From contig NZ_JAGLCD010000011.1 in assembly GCF_023146395.1 (NCBI RefSeq), positions 1 to 64,000 of the forward strand: 64,000 bases of DNA. The letters run 5' to 3'. Position 1 is the stretch's first letter; every line of letters starts with the position of its first letter. The notes under the pieces are model-generated. The model did no database searches and had not been told where the DNA came from. It worked only from the letters and a program-made list of their open reading frames with translations. The stretch is from Aeromicrobium sp. GTDB taxonomy: Bacteria; Actinomycetota; Actinomycetes; Propionibacteriales; Nocardioidaceae. The translations under genes and the position numbers were made by a program. Of the stretch, positions 16,792 through 25,756 are shown piece after piece.

Positions 16792-18582
16792 TCAGGCGTC
16801 GGCGTCCTTGATGTCGGCGACGACCGCGCCGGCGCCGATGGTCGCACCGACCTCGGCCGCGAGGCTCGTGATGACGCCGGCCTTGTGGGCGTTGATGGGC
16901 TGCTCCATCTTCATGGCCTCGATCACGACGACCAGGTCGCCCTCGGCAACCTCCTGGCCCTCCTCGACCGCGAGCTTGACGACGGTGCCCTGCATGGGCG
17001 AGGTCAGCGAGTCGCCGGAGACGGCCGCACCGGCACCGCCGCCCTTGCGGCCCTTCTTGGCCTTCTTGGCGCCGCCGGACGCTGCGGCGGTGACGCCGAG
17101 CGAGCCGGGCAGGACGACCTCGATGCGCTTGCCCCCGACCTCGACGACGACGCGCTCGCGCTCGGCGGGCTCGTCCGCCTCGCTGCCGGCCGCGACGTAC
17201 GGCTCGAGCTGGTTGTCGTAGTCGGTCTCGATCCAGGTCGTGTAGACGTCGAACGATCCGGTGCTGCCATCGGCGTTCGTGGCGGTGTAGGCCGGGTTGT
17301 CGAGCACGTCACGGTGGAAGGGGATCACGGTCGGCATGCCGTCGACGACGAACTCGTCGAGCGCACGACGCGAGCGCTCGATCGCCTGCTGGCGCGTGCG
17401 GCCGGTCACGATGAGCTTGGCGACCAGCGAGTCGAAGGCGCCCGGGATCGTCTCACCGTTGACGTAGCCGGAGTCGAGGCGCACGCCGGGGCCCGACGGC
17501 GGCTCCCAGGCGGTGAGGGTGCCCGGGGCGGGGAGGAAGCCCCGGCCGCCGTCCTCGGCGTTGATGCGGAACTCGATCGAGTGACCGATGATCTCGGGGT
17601 CGTCGTAGCCGAGCTCCTCGCCCGCCGCGATGCGGAACATCTCGCGCACGAGGTCGAGACCCGTGACCTCCTCGGAGACGCAGTGCTCGACCTGCAGGCG
17701 GGTGTTGACCTCGAGGAAGCTGATGGTGCCGTCGCGCGCGACGAGGAACTCGCACGTGCCGGCGCCGACGTATCCGGCCTCGGTGAGGATCGCCTTGGAG
17801 GAGGCGTAGAGGCGCTCGAGCTGATCGTCGGACAGGAACGGCGCGGGCGCCTCCTCGACGAGCTTCTGGTGGCGGCGCTGCAGGGAGCAGTCGCGGGTCG
17901 AGACGACCACGACGTTGCCGTGGCTGTCGGCGAGGCACTGCGTCTCGACGTGGCGCGGCTTGTCGAGGAACTTCTCGACCAGGCACTCGCCGCGACCGAA
18001 GGCCGAGACGGCCTCGCGGACGGCCGACTCGTACTGGCCGGGGATCTCCTCGCGGGTGCGGGCGACCTTGAGGCCGCGGCCGCCGCCACCGAAGACCGCC
18101 TTGATCGCGACCGGGAGACCGTGCTCGTCGGCGAAGGCGAGGACCTCGTCGGCGTTCTTGACCGGCTCCTTGGTGCCGGGCGCCAGGGGGGCGTTCGCCT
18201 TCAGGGCGATCTGCTTGGCCTTGGCCTTGTCGCCGAGGTTCTCGATCGCCGAGGGGGGCGGGCCGATCCAGATCAGCCCGGCGTCGATCACGGCCTGCGC
18301 GAAGTCGGCGTTCTCGGCCAGGAAGCCGTAGCCGGGGTGGACGCTGTCGGCGCCGCTCTTCTGGGCGACGGCGATGATCTTCTCGATCGACAGGTAGGAG
18401 TCGGCCGGCGTCGCGCCCTCCAGGGAGTAGGCCTCGTCCGCCAGACGCACGAAGAGCGCGTCGCGGTCGGGCTCGGCGTAGACGGCGACGGAACCGATGC
18501 CGGCATCCTTCGCCGCTCGGATCACGCGGACGGCGATCTCACCGCGGTTGGCGATCAGGACCTTCTGCAGGGGGGTGCTCAC
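16792..18582 (-). CDS. accA3: Acyl-CoA carboxylase alpha subunit (biotin carboxylase plus biotin carrier)
   Basis: The 596-residue protein carboxylates its own biotin with ATP and bicarbonate and hands CO2 to a beta subunit to make malonyl-CoA or methylmalonyl-CoA. The biotin carboxylase part begins [18 protein letters not shown] and has ATP-grasp loop [10 protein letters not shown] and the [10 protein letters not shown] segment. A Lys/Gly-rich linker ([11 protein letters not shown]) leads to the carrier domain with EAMKMEQ, Lys558 being the biotinylation site. The GTG start has an AGGAGA ribosome site. Its partners lie about 5.5 kb away: accD (24082-25683), accE (23825-24082) and birA. Confidence 0.93.
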   Translation of the reverse strand: MSTPLQKVLIANRGEIAVRVIRAAKDAGIGSVAVYAEPDRDALFVRLADEAYSLEGATPADSYLSIEKIIAVAQKSGADSVHPGYGFLAENADFAQAVIDAGLIWIGPPPSAIENLGDKAKAKQIALKANAPLAPGTKEPVKNADEVLAFADEHGLPVAIKAVFGGGGRGLKVARTREEIPGQYESAVREAVSAFGRGECLVEKFLDKPRHVETQCLADSHGNVVVVSTRDCSLQRRHQKLVEEAPAPFLSDDQLERLYASSKAILTEAGYVGAGTCEFLVARDGTISFLEVNTRLQVEHCVSEEVTGLDLVREMFRIAAGEELGYDDPEIIGHSIEFRINAEDGGRGFLPAPGTLTAWEPPSGPGVRLDSGYVNGETIPGAFDSLVAKLIVTGRTRQQAIERSRRALDEFVVDGMPTVIPFHRDVLDNPAYTATNADGSTGSFDVYTTWIETDYDNQLEPYVAAGSEADEPAERERVVVEVGGKRIEVVLPGSLGVTAAASGGAKKAKKGRKGGGAGAAVSGDSLTSPMQGTVVKLAVEEGQEVAEGDLVVVIEAMKMEQPINAHKAGVITSLAAEVGATIGAGAVVADIKDADA

Positions 18583-18693
18583 GAATGATCTCCTCGGACA
18601 CGTCAGGGATGCGGGGCGAGTCTAGGGGAGGCCTCGGGGTGACGCCGCCGCAGGGCGGTCAGCGGTGACCGTAGCGAGGCGCGGAGCCGTCCC

Positions 18694-18903
18694 TCAGAGC
18701 ACGTCCAGGCTCGCGCAGGGCAGCGAGAAGTGGCAGGTGCAGGTGCCGAAGTCGACCGTGACGGCGGTCTCGCCGGAGACGTTGACGACGCGGCCCAGGC
18801 CGTGCGCGTCGTGCGTGACCCGCTGGCCCACCTCGTAGCTGCGTGACGCGGGCGGGGCGGGCGGGGCGAACGGGCTGCTGGAGAGCCGGCGGGGCAGGGT
18901 CAT
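18694..18903 (-). CDS. Small Cys-containing protein, Tudor/KOW-like (hypothetical)
   Basis: This 69-residue protein has a loosely basic Pro-rich N-terminus and a compact C-terminal half: YEVGQRVTHDAHGLGRVV followed by ETAVTVDFGTCTCHF and LPC. The VGxRVTHDxxGLGxVVxV pattern resembles the small SH3/Tudor-like domain at the C-terminus of UvrD/PcrA helicases, so it may bind protein or nucleic acid. Three Cys and one or two His could bind a metal, but this is a guess. The ATG at 18903 begins the likely coding core; a weaker TTG start lies 39 bases upstream. It diverges from the kinase gene with 82 bases between starts. Confidence 0.6.
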   Translation of the reverse strand: MTLPRRLSSSPFAPPAPPASRSYEVGQRVTHDAHGLGRVVNVSGETAVTVDFGTCTCHFSLPCASLDVL

Positions 18904-18973
18904 GGTTCCGTCAGGATCCTCCTCCCGGGCCCCAGAAGCCAATCGCCGCCGTGGCGGACCGGCCGCGCGCGGC

Positions 18974-18979
18974 TAGGGT
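18974..18979 (+). promoter_or_regulatory. Leaderless -10 box of the kinase gene
   Basis: TAGGGT, then 6 bases, then GTG at 18986. Confidence 0.55.
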
Positions 18980-18985
18980 GGCCGG

Positions 18986-20098
18986 GTGACGCAGGTCTTC
19001 GCGGGTCGCTACCAGCTCGTCGACCTCCTCGGTCGGGGAGGCATGGGCGACGTCTGGCGGGTCTGGGACCTGCGCGACGGTGTCTACCGCGCCGCCAAGC
19101 TGCAGCGGCAGGCCGACAGCGCCTCGCTGCTGCGATTCGTGCGCGAGTCCTCGACCCGGGTGGAGCACCCCCACGTCGTGGCGCCCACGGGGTGGTCGGC
19201 CGAGGACGGCACGGTGCTCTTCGCGATGCCCATCATCGGCGGCGGCTCGGTGGCCCAGGTCGTCGCGGACCACGGCCCGCTGCCGGCGGCCTGGGTGCGT
19301 GAGGTCGGCCGTCAGCTCTTCCTCGCGCTGCAGGCGGTGCACGACGCCGGACTCGTGCACCGCGACGTCAAGCCCGCCAACCTGCTGCTCGAGGCCACGG
19401 GCACGGCGCCCCCGGTCCTGCGGCTGTCGGACTTCGGCATCGCAGCGGTCCGCGACGAGCCCCGGCTGACCCGGGCCTGGGAGGTCGTGCACACACCGGG
19501 CTACGCGGCGCCGGAGGTCTTCACCGATGCCGACCCGCATCCGCGCCAGGACCTCTACGCGGCCGGCGTCGTGCTGGTCGAGATGCTCACCGCCGAACGC
19601 CCCAGGTCTGACGGATCGGTCGTGGTCCCGCCGGGCCCCTTCGCCAGCGTCATCGCGCGTCTGGTCGATCCCGATCCGGAGCAGCGCTACGCCACGGCCG
19701 CCGAGGCCGGCGCGGCACTCGTCGCCGTGCCGGTACCGGCCGCCTCGGGGGAGCCCGTCGAGGTGTTCTCGCACCTGCCCGAATGGCCCGACGGCTGGGG
19801 ACCCGGGGGTCCCGCCGGCGCAGCGGGTCGCGACGAGCAGCCGGCGACCAGCTCGCCCACCGGGCCCGGACCCACCCAGGTCGCTGCGACAGCGGTCCGC
19901 GAGACCGACCCCACCCGCCGTCGCCGTGTGGCCCCGCGCCAGCCGCTCCCGGCCCCTCCCGTCGCCGGGCCCGGGGTGCCACGCGAGCCGGCGCAGGGTG
20001 AGGCCGGCTCGCGCCGCGGGACCCCGGTCGGGGTCTGGCTGCTCGGGGTCGCCGGCCTCGCCCTGGTCGTCGCGGCCGTCGTCACCGGCCTGCGCTGA
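18986..20098 (+). CDS. Membrane-anchored Ser/Thr protein kinase without extracellular domain
   Basis: The 370-residue Hanks-type kinase has a Gly loop (LGRGGMGDVW), ATP-anchoring Lys38, catalytic HRDVKPAN (Asp127), DFGIA (149-153) and PGYAAPEV. After about residue 255 there is a Pro/Ala/Gly-rich linker, then one membrane helix (about 346-368) that ends almost at the C-terminus (VVTGLR). So, unlike PknB, it has no PASTA or other external sensor; signals must come through the membrane, a partner or the cytosol. A TAGGGT box ends 6 bases before the GTG. Its 3' end overlaps that of the convergent VWA gene by 17 bases, which could let each transcript dampen the other. Confidence 0.88.
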   Translation: MTQVFAGRYQLVDLLGRGGMGDVWRVWDLRDGVYRAAKLQRQADSASLLRFVRESSTRVEHPHVVAPTGWSAEDGTVLFAMPIIGGGSVAQVVADHGPLPAAWVREVGRQLFLALQAVHDAGLVHRDVKPANLLLEATGTAPPVLRLSDFGIAAVRDEPRLTRAWEVVHTPGYAAPEVFTDADPHPRQDLYAAGVVLVEMLTAERPRSDGSVVVPPGPFASVIARLVDPDPEQRYATAAEAGAALVAVPVPAASGEPVEVFSHLPEWPDGWGPGGPAGAAGRDEQPATSSPTGPGPTQVAATAVRETDPTRRRRVAPRQPLPAPPVAGPGVPREPAQGEAGSRRGTPVGVWLLGVAGLALVVAAVVTGLR

Positions 20099-21980
20099 CG
20101 CGCGAGCGGATCAGCAGAGCCCCGGCCGCCAGAAGGGCGAGCACGCCGGCTGCGCCGAGGCCCACGGGCAGCACCGGGAACCCGCCGTCGTCACCGGCGT
20201 CGCCGTCGGCCGAGGTCGCCTCGGTGTCGACGTTCCGCACGGGCGACGACACGAGCGAGGAGTCCGCCTCGGGTGCGGACAGCTGTGACGTGTCGTACTC
20301 GGGGGCACCGTCCCCTGCCTCGCCGCTGGTCTTGAGCGTCAGCGTGTACGGCTGGGTGTTGCTCCCGACGTTGGCCTCGAAGGCGACTTGCACGTACCGG
20401 TACCCCGGGATGGCGGCTCCGCGGACGGGCAACGCCCCCGCTCGCTGCAGGTAGGCGACCGTCGGCGTCTGCGTCCCGGTCCTCAGTGGAGTGCCTGCCG
20501 TGCTCGCGAGGATCAGTGGTTCGTTCCAGTCGGCAGGGCGGCCCTTGCCGTAAAGATTGTCGCCGTCGTCGGTGCGCAGCGGCCCGACGACGTCGATCGA
20601 GAAGCCGTAGCCGACGTGGGCGGCATCGATGGTCTGTTGAGTCAACGTCATGTCGATCTGAGCCTGCAGGTTCTGGCCCCAGTCGAGCGGAACCGCGAAG
20701 ACCTGGGTCTCGCCCTGATTGATGCCCAGCTCGTAGGAGCCGTCGGTGAGGACCGGGGCGCTCGCGAGACTCGAGCCCGGCACGACATCGGTCTCCGGCG
20801 AGCCGCTCGGCTCCAGGGTCTGCCACGAGGGCGCCTCCGGTGCGGGCTCGACGTCCCGATCAGCGTCGTCGGCAAGGGGTGGCTCCTCGTAGACCGCGAT
20901 CTCGACCGGCTTCCCGGCGTTCGCGGGATTGGAGTTCTCCAGGGCGAGGACCAGGTCCTCGTCGATGTTGCAAGGGTCGTCCGGCGTCGCCTTCCAGCTG
21001 GCGACTCCGTCGAAGTGGTAGGGATTGGCCGATCCGATGCCGTTGCCGAACGCGCTTCCCGAGGCGCACGACAAGCCCTCGGGCGCGCTTCCCGGGTACA
21101 GCGACATGCGGACCGACTCGCCGGCCGAGCCGGACTCGCCGATGTAGGAGACGCCGACGTGGATCGTGGAGCCGATCTGCGTGCGGGGGATGCGGTAGAA
21201 CAGCTCACCGTCGACCGGAAGGGTGTCGACGTACTGTCCCGGCGCCGTCATGCGGGGCGCGTCACTCACGTCGGGCGTGCCCTCGATCGGCTCGCCGGTG
21301 AGGTCGAAAGGCCGGGCGGACCTGGTCTGCGCCGTCGTCAGACCGTCGACCAGGCTCGCGGTGTCGGTCGCGTCGTAGTACGTGCCGCCGCCCGCCGACG
21401 CGACGCACTCGAGGCTGGCGCGCGCTGCGGCGTCGACGTTGAGCCCCACGACGTCGATGCGCACGTCGACGCCACCGGCGCGCAGCTGCTCGGCCACGAC
21501 GCACGGATCGGGCTCGCACGTGGCGAGTCCGTCGCTGACGAGCACGATCGACCGCTGGCCCTCGGTGCCCAGGTCCGTGCCGGCCTCCTGAAGGGCGTAC
21601 GCGATGGGGGTCTCGCCGTACGGCTCGTAGGCATCGATCGCCGCGTTCAGGTCGTCGCGGTTGTCCGTCGCAACGGGGGCGACGTTCTGCGAGTCGCTGC
21701 AGTACAGCTCGGCGCCGGCGCGGGTGGGCTGCGTCGCGCCGAAGACCCGCATGCCGACGGGCTGCACGTCGGGGAGCTGGTTGACGACCGCCCGCAGGGC
21801 GTCCTTCGCGGCGTCGATGCGGGTGCGCCCGTCGCCGGTCAGCTCGCTCATCGATCCCGAGGAGTCCAGCACGAGCATGAGACGGCCGACGGGCTCGTCG
21901 TCGCCGGACTCGGCGGCGGTCGACGGCACGGCGACGAGTGTGGTCATCGCGACGAGCGCGAGAGCGAGCAGGTGTCGCAT
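20082..21980 (-). CDS. Exported VWA-domain protein with C-terminal membrane anchor
   Basis: The 632-residue protein has a signal peptide (1-23), then a von Willebrand A domain with a full metal-ion-dependent site: DSSGSM (39-44), a Thr in GETPIAYAL and the Asp of VLVSDGLATC. The region from about 220 to 560 is beta-rich, with cysteines (LSCASGSAFG, DDPCNIDED) likely paired outside the cell, and the C-terminus has an acidic linker, a membrane helix (about 604-626) and RSRVSAGR. VWA proteins of this type usually bind other proteins, but the partner is unknown. It is transcribed away from an XRE regulator whose possible operator lies between them, and converges on the kinase gene. Confidence 0.85.
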   Translation of the reverse strand: MRHLLALALVAMTTLVAVPSTAAESGDDEPVGRLMLVLDSSGSMSELTGDGRTRIDAAKDALRAVVNQLPDVQPVGMRVFGATQPTRAGAELYCSDSQNVAPVATDNRDDLNAAIDAYEPYGETPIAYALQEAGTDLGTEGQRSIVLVSDGLATCEPDPCVVAEQLRAGGVDVRIDVVGLNVDAAARASLECVASAGGGTYYDATDTASLVDGLTTAQTRSARPFDLTGEPIEGTPDVSDAPRMTAPGQYVDTLPVDGELFYRIPRTQIGSTIHVGVSYIGESGSAGESVRMSLYPGSAPEGLSCASGSAFGNGIGSANPYHFDGVASWKATPDDPCNIDEDLVLALENSNPANAGKPVEIAVYEEPPLADDADRDVEPAPEAPSWQTLEPSGSPETDVVPGSSLASAPVLTDGSYELGINQGETQVFAVPLDWGQNLQAQIDMTLTQQTIDAAHVGYGFSIDVVGPLRTDDGDNLYGKGRPADWNEPLILASTAGTPLRTGTQTPTVAYLQRAGALPVRGAAIPGYRYVQVAFEANVGSNTQPYTLTLKTSGEAGDGAPEYDTSQLSAPEADSSLVSSPVRNVDTEATSADGDAGDDGGFPVLPVGLGAAGVLALLAAGALLIRSRVSAGR

Positions 21981-21994
21981 AGTTCCCCAGAAAC

Positions 21995-22008
21995 TTTGCA
22001 GTTGCAAA
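21995..22008. promoter_or_regulatory. TTTGCA-GT-TGCAAA palindrome, possible XRE operator
   Basis: A perfect 6-base inverted repeat with a 2-base spacer lies 14 bases upstream of the VWA start and about 80 bases upstream of the XRE gene. A related TGCAAAT sequence recurs at 22067-22073, just before the XRE ribosome site. The position suits autoregulation by the adjacent HTH protein. Confidence 0.45.
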
Positions 22009-22086
22009 TCTTGACAGCAGTTTGCCTCGCTCCGCTGGGGCTGTCAACATGGGTGCATTCGCGAGTGCAAATTTTCGGAGGAACGC

Positions 22087-22596
22087 GTGGCTGATGTCGA
22101 GGCGAACCGCGCCGCGCAGCGCGAGCTCTACGGTGAACCTCTGGGCGACGTGCTCGACCGCTGTCGGGCGGTCCTCGGCCTCAACCAGTCCCGCCTGGCT
22201 GTCCTGCTCGGCATCTCGGCGCCGATGCTGTCGCAGGTCATGAGCGCCCGACGAATCAAGATCGGCAACCCCAGCGCGGTGCGCCGGTTGCAGGTCATGG
22301 TCGAGTGCGTCGCCAGCGTGGAGACCGGCCAGATGACGATCGACCAGGCCCTGACCGAGATCGCCGGTGCCGGCGCCTCGGGGGAGGCCCTGACCGGGAC
22401 GGCGCGGCGGACGTCCCCGCGCGAGACCGCCGCAGCCGTCCAGGCCGTGTTCCGCAGCGTGGCGTCGGCGACCGACCACCTGGCCGCTGCCGGACTGCTC
22501 GAGGAGCAGTACCCGGCCGTGGCGGACCTGCTGCGCACCTACGGAGCCGGAAGCCTCGACGACGCGGCGACGCACCTCACTCGTTCGGGTGGATGA
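22087..22596 (+). CDS. XRE-type helix-turn-helix regulator
   Basis: The 169-residue protein has a helix-turn-helix domain (about 18-60) of the Cro/CI type: LGLNQSRLAVLLGISAPMLSQVMSARR. The C-terminal part is helical and acidic, typical of a dimerising region. GTG 22087 has a GGAGGAA ribosome site 4 bases upstream. Similar stand-alone regulators are common beside actinobacterial maf genes. It probably controls itself or the divergent VWA gene. Its end overlaps the convergent maf gene by 20 bases. Confidence 0.82.
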   Translation: MADVEANRAAQRELYGEPLGDVLDRCRAVLGLNQSRLAVLLGISAPMLSQVMSARRIKIGNPSAVRRLQVMVECVASVETGQMTIDQALTEIAGAGASGEALTGTARRTSPRETAAAVQAVFRSVASATDHLAAAGLLEEQYPAVADLLRTYGAGSLDDAATHLTRSGG

Positions 22597-23173
22597 ACGA
22601 CCACAGATCGGTCCAGCGCAGGCCCAGGTCGGCCACGAGCTCGCGCAGCAGCGGCACGCTGATGCCCACGACGGTGTGCGGGTCGCCCTCGATCCCGCGC
22701 ACGAAGGCCGCACCGTAGCCGTCGATCGTGAAGGCGCCGGCGACGTGCAACGGTTCACCCGTCGCGACGTACGCCGCGATCTCGTCGTCGCTCACGTCGG
22801 CGAAGTGCACGATCGTGGAGGAGGCCTCCACGACCTCCTCGCCGCGCAGGCGCAGGCAGTGGCCCGTGTGCAGGACGCCCGAGCGTCCCCGCATGCGTCG
22901 CCACCGGCTCGTGGCGGTCGCAGCATCGCCGGGTTTGCCGAGGATCTCGCCCTCGAACGCCAGCACGGAGTCGCACCCGATCACGAGGTCCTCCGGTCGA
23001 CCGGCTGCCACGGCCCGACACTTGAGCTGGGCCAGGGCCGAGGCGAGGTTGGCCGGGTCGCGCGAGACGATCTGCGACTCGTCCACCCCGGACACGACGA
23101 CCTCGGGCTTGATGCCGGCAGCCCGCAGGGTCGCCAGGCGTGCGGGCGACTGCGAGGCGAGGACGATCTTCAT
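22577..23173 (-). CDS. maf: Maf-family nucleotide pyrophosphatase
   Basis: The 198-residue protein follows the Maf/YceF pattern: IVLASQSPARL at the N-terminus, GVDES, VIGCDSVLAFEGEILGKP and GAFTIDGYGAAFVRGIEGD. Maf proteins cleave non-standard or modified NTPs to monophosphates, preventing incorporation into nucleic acid. I chose ATG 23173 because AAGGAG precedes it by 5 bases and it overlaps the upstream stop as ATGA; GTG 23179 is possible. The gene follows accD-accE and a hypothetical gene, the same order as M. tuberculosis Rv3280-Rv3282. Confidence 0.92.
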   Translation of the reverse strand: MKIVLASQSPARLATLRAAGIKPEVVVSGVDESQIVSRDPANLASALAQLKCRAVAAGRPEDLVIGCDSVLAFEGEILGKPGDAATATSRWRRMRGRSGVLHTGHCLRLRGEEVVEASSTIVHFADVSDDEIAAYVATGEPLHVAGAFTIDGYGAAFVRGIEGDPHTVVGISVPLLRELVADLGLRWTDLWSFIHPNE

Positions 23174-23823
23174 GAGCACTCCTTGGGGCGGCCGTACCCG
23201 GTCGAGCCCGTGACCAGGTCGGTACGAGAACGCAGCGTGTCGATCAGCTCGCGCGATCCCGCCACCGTGAACCAGGAGGGCTCGATGTCGGCGGCGATGA
23301 ACCAGGCGCGGTCACGAGGCCAGGTCAGGGACGCCCCGGGGAGCTGACGCGGCCACTGGGGCGCCAGCGGTCGGGCGCCCCAGTCGCCGACCTGGTCGAG
23401 GCGGCCGCGGAACAGCAGGTACGAGCGCGTCCCCCCGAGGTCGAGGCGGGTCGCCGACAGGACCGACGGCGCGAAAGCCGGCGGGGTCGCCGGGCGAGGG
23501 TGCGGACGAAACAGTCGAGGAAAGACGCGGTACCCGACGTCGACACCGAGCAACCGGGCGTCGCCCTCGTCGAGCTCGCCCCACCCGTCCCACAGGGCGA
23601 ACAGCGCGTCGTCGGGCGTCGCGGTGTGGGCCGCGGCCAGGCGCGTCACGAGGGCGACGAGGTCGGGGTCGGACCGGTACGGATCGGCGTCCTGGCCGTC
23701 CAGGTGGACGGTCACGTAGGCCTCGTACCCGGGCGGCCCTTGCAGCGAGAGGACCTCGCGCGGGACGTCCGCCTCGACGATCCAGTCGGCGACGGAGGTG
23801 TCCGGCTCGTGCCTCAGCGGCAC
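23170..23823 (-). CDS. Conserved hypothetical protein in the acc-maf operon
   Basis: I do not recognise this 217-residue protein. It is rich in Trp, Asp and Pro with no signal peptide or membrane helix. It starts VPLRHEPDTSVADWIV and contains LFALWDGWGELDEGD, RSYLLFRGRLDQVGDWG and DRAWFIAADIEPSWFTVAGS; the blocks look like a globular cytosolic domain. GTG 23823 lies one base after the accE stop and it ends with an ATGA overlap into maf, so it is part of that operon. Longer in-frame starts exist but overlap accE strongly. No function can be assigned. Confidence 0.72.
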   Translation of the reverse strand: MPLRHEPDTSVADWIVEADVPREVLSLQGPPGYEAYVTVHLDGQDADPYRSDPDLVALVTRLAAAHTATPDDALFALWDGWGELDEGDARLLGVDVGYRVFPRLFRPHPRPATPPAFAPSVLSATRLDLGGTRSYLLFRGRLDQVGDWGARPLAPQWPRQLPGASLTWPRDRAWFIAADIEPSWFTVAGSRELIDTLRSRTDLVTGSTGYGRPKECS

Positions 23824-23824
23824 G

Positions 23825-24082
23825 TCAGCCCCAGGAGGAGCGACGCCACTGGTCGACACCGGGGCGGTGCGTGCCCCGCACGGCGCGCGCGGGGCTGCCC
23901 CACTCCGAGCGCACCGGCTTGCGCGCCCGGGACGCGGCGTCGGCTGCTGCGGCCGAGCGGGCGGCCAGCACCGCCACGAGAGCGGCGAGCTCCTCGGGCG
24001 TCGGATCACCCGAGACGACCCGCAGGGCCGGCTTCTGCGGCTCCGTGGCCGTCTCGGGCGTCTCGTTCGGCTCGTCGCTCAT
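23825..24082 (-). CDS. accE: Acyl-CoA carboxylase epsilon subunit
   Basis: An 85-residue protein that begins [14 protein letters not shown] and then follows the short AccE pattern: LRVVSGDPTPEELAALVAVLAAR near the middle and a basic-Trp end (SEWGSPARAVRG...WRRSSWG). Epsilon subunits stabilise or activate the alpha-beta acyl-CoA carboxylase complex. Its ATG overlaps the accD stop by one base (TGATG), so translation is coupled. The match rests on that GDPTPEELAAL core and position. Confidence 0.9.
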   Translation of the reverse strand: MSDEPNETPETATEPQKPALRVVSGDPTPEELAALVAVLAARSAAAADAASRARKPVRSEWGSPARAVRGTHRPGVDQWRRSSWG

Positions 24083-25683
24083 CACAGAGGAATGTTCCCG
24101 TGCTTCTTGGGCGGCAGCGTCTCGCGCTTGGTCTTGAGCAGACGCAGGGCCTTGGTGACCTCGGCGCGCGTCGTCGACGGCTCGATGACGGCGTCGATGT
24201 AGCCGCGCTCGGCGGCGATGTAGGGATTGCAGAGCTCGTCCTCGTAGGCCGTCATGAGCTCCTGGCGCATGGCCTCGGGATCGTCCGCCGCGGCGACCTG
24301 CTTGCGGTACAGGATGTTGACCGCGCCCGAGGCGCCGACCACGGCGATCTGACCCGTGGGCCAGGAAAGGTTCACGTCGGCACCGAGGTGCTTGGAGCCC
24401 ATCACGTCGTACGCGCCGCCGTAGGCCTTGCGCGTGATGACCGTGATCAGCGGCACGGTGGCCTCGGCGTACGCGTAGATCAGCTTGGCGCCTCGGCGGA
24501 TGATGCCGTTCCACTCCTGCTCGGTGCCCGGGAGGAAGCCCGGCACGTCGACGAAGGTCAGGACCGGGATGTTGAACGCGTCGCACGTGCGCACGAAGCG
24601 CGCGGCCTTCTCGGACGCATCGATGTCGAGGCAGCCGGCGAACTGCATCGGCTGGTTGCCCACGATGCCGACGCTGCGGCCCTCGACGCGGCCGTAGCCG
24701 ATCACGATGTTGGGCGCGAAGAGCGGCTGGACCTCGAGGAAGTCACCGTCGTCGACCACGGTCTCGATGACCGTGCGGATGTCGTAGGGGACGTTGTCGG
24801 AGTCGGGGATCAGCGTGTTGAGCGCCTCGTCGGTCTCGTTCGGCTCCAGGTCGGACGCCTCGTCGTAGACCTCCGCCTCCTCGAGGTTGTTCTGCGGCAG
24901 GTACGACAGCAGCGCCTTGACGTAGTCGACCGCGTCGTCCTCGTCGGAGGCGAGGTAGTGGGCGTTGCCGCTCTTGGTGTTGTGCGTGCGACCGCCGCCG
25001 AGCTCCTCCATAGTGACGTCCTCGCCGGTGACGGTCTTGATGACGTCGGGGCCGGTGATGAACATGCCGGAGGTCTGGTCGACCATGATCGTGAAGTCCG
25101 TGACGGCGGGCGAGTAGACGTGGCCGCCCGCGCAGTTGCCCATGATCATGCTGATCTGCGGGATGACGCCGGAGGCGTGCACGTTCCGCTTGAAGATCTC
25201 GCCATACAGGCCGAGCGAGACGACGCCCTCCTGGATGCGGGCGCCGGCGCCCTCGTTGATGCCGACGATGGGGCACCCGGCCTTGATCGCCAGGTCCATG
25301 ACCTTGGTGATCTTCTCGCCGTACACCTCGCCGAGGCTGCCGCCGAAGACGCTGAAGTCCTGGCTGAAGACGCACACCTGGCGGCCGTCGACCGTGCCGT
25401 AGCCGGTGATGACGCCGTCACCCATGGGGCGCTTGTCCTGCAGCGCGGCGGAGTGGCTGCGGTGGCGGGCCAGTGCGTCGAGCTCGACGAACGAGCCCTC
25501 GTCGAAGAGCATCTCGATGCGCTCGCGCGCGCTCTTGCGGCCACGCTTGTGCTGCTTCTCGGCGGCGTTCTCGGCGACGACGACCGTCGCCTGGCGGTTG
25601 CGGTCGCGGAAGTCGTCGAGCTTGCCGGCCGTGGTGTGGAGCTCCGGACGGATCTCGAGGTCGTCAGTCGTCTGTTCGGTCAC
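24082..25683 (-). CDS. accD5: Acyl-CoA carboxylase beta subunit (propionyl-CoA type, AccD5-like)
   Basis: The roughly 533-residue carboxyltransferase moves CO2 from biotin to an acyl-CoA. Signatures are [36 protein letters not shown], the first oxyanion region [29 protein letters not shown], the second domain start [19 protein letters not shown] and the second oxyanion region [15 protein letters not shown]. The order and length match propionyl/acetyl-CoA carboxylase beta subunits of actinobacteria (AccD5). A TACGCT box ends 7 bases before GTG 25683, so I prefer it over GTG 25701. It diverges from birA, the ligase that biotinylates the alpha subunit. Confidence 0.93.
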   Translation of the reverse strand: MTEQTTDDLEIRPELHTTAGKLDDFRDRNRQATVVVAENAAEKQHKRGRKSARERIEMLFDEGSFVELDALARHRSHSAALQDKRPMGDGVITGYGTVDGRQVCVFSQDFSVFGGSLGEVYGEKITKVMDLAIKAGCPIVGINEGAGARIQEGVVSLGLYGEIFKRNVHASGVIPQISMIMGNCAGGHVYSPAVTDFTIMVDQTSGMFITGPDVIKTVTGEDVTMEELGGGRTHNTKSGNAHYLASDEDDAVDYVKALLSYLPQNNLEEAEVYDEASDLEPNETDEALNTLIPDSDNVPYDIRTVIETVVDDGDFLEVQPLFAPNIVIGYGRVEGRSVGIVGNQPMQFAGCLDIDASEKAARFVRTCDAFNIPVLTFVDVPGFLPGTEQEWNGIIRRGAKLIYAYAEATVPLITVITRKAYGGAYDVMGSKHLGADVNLSWPTGQIAVVGASGAVNILYRKQVAAADDPEAMRQELMTAYEDELCNPYIAAERGYIDAVIEPSTTRAEVTKALRLLKTKRETLPPKKHGNIPL

Positions 25684-25690
25684 GGGGGTC

Positions 25691-25696
25691 AGCGTA
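25691..25696 (-). promoter_or_regulatory. Leaderless -10 box of accD5
   Basis: TACGCT on the minus strand, 7 bases from GTG 25683. Confidence 0.45.
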
Positions 25697-25756
25697 ACCA
25701 CCGTCAGTGGTGACCGTGCCGAGAGGTTGCCTCCAGCGCTGTGCGACTCTGGCCGC

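Noticed and set aside
20388..22094. 568-residue plus-strand open frame over the VWA gene
   Set aside because: Low-complexity antisense; the minus strand carries a signal peptide and MIDAS motif.
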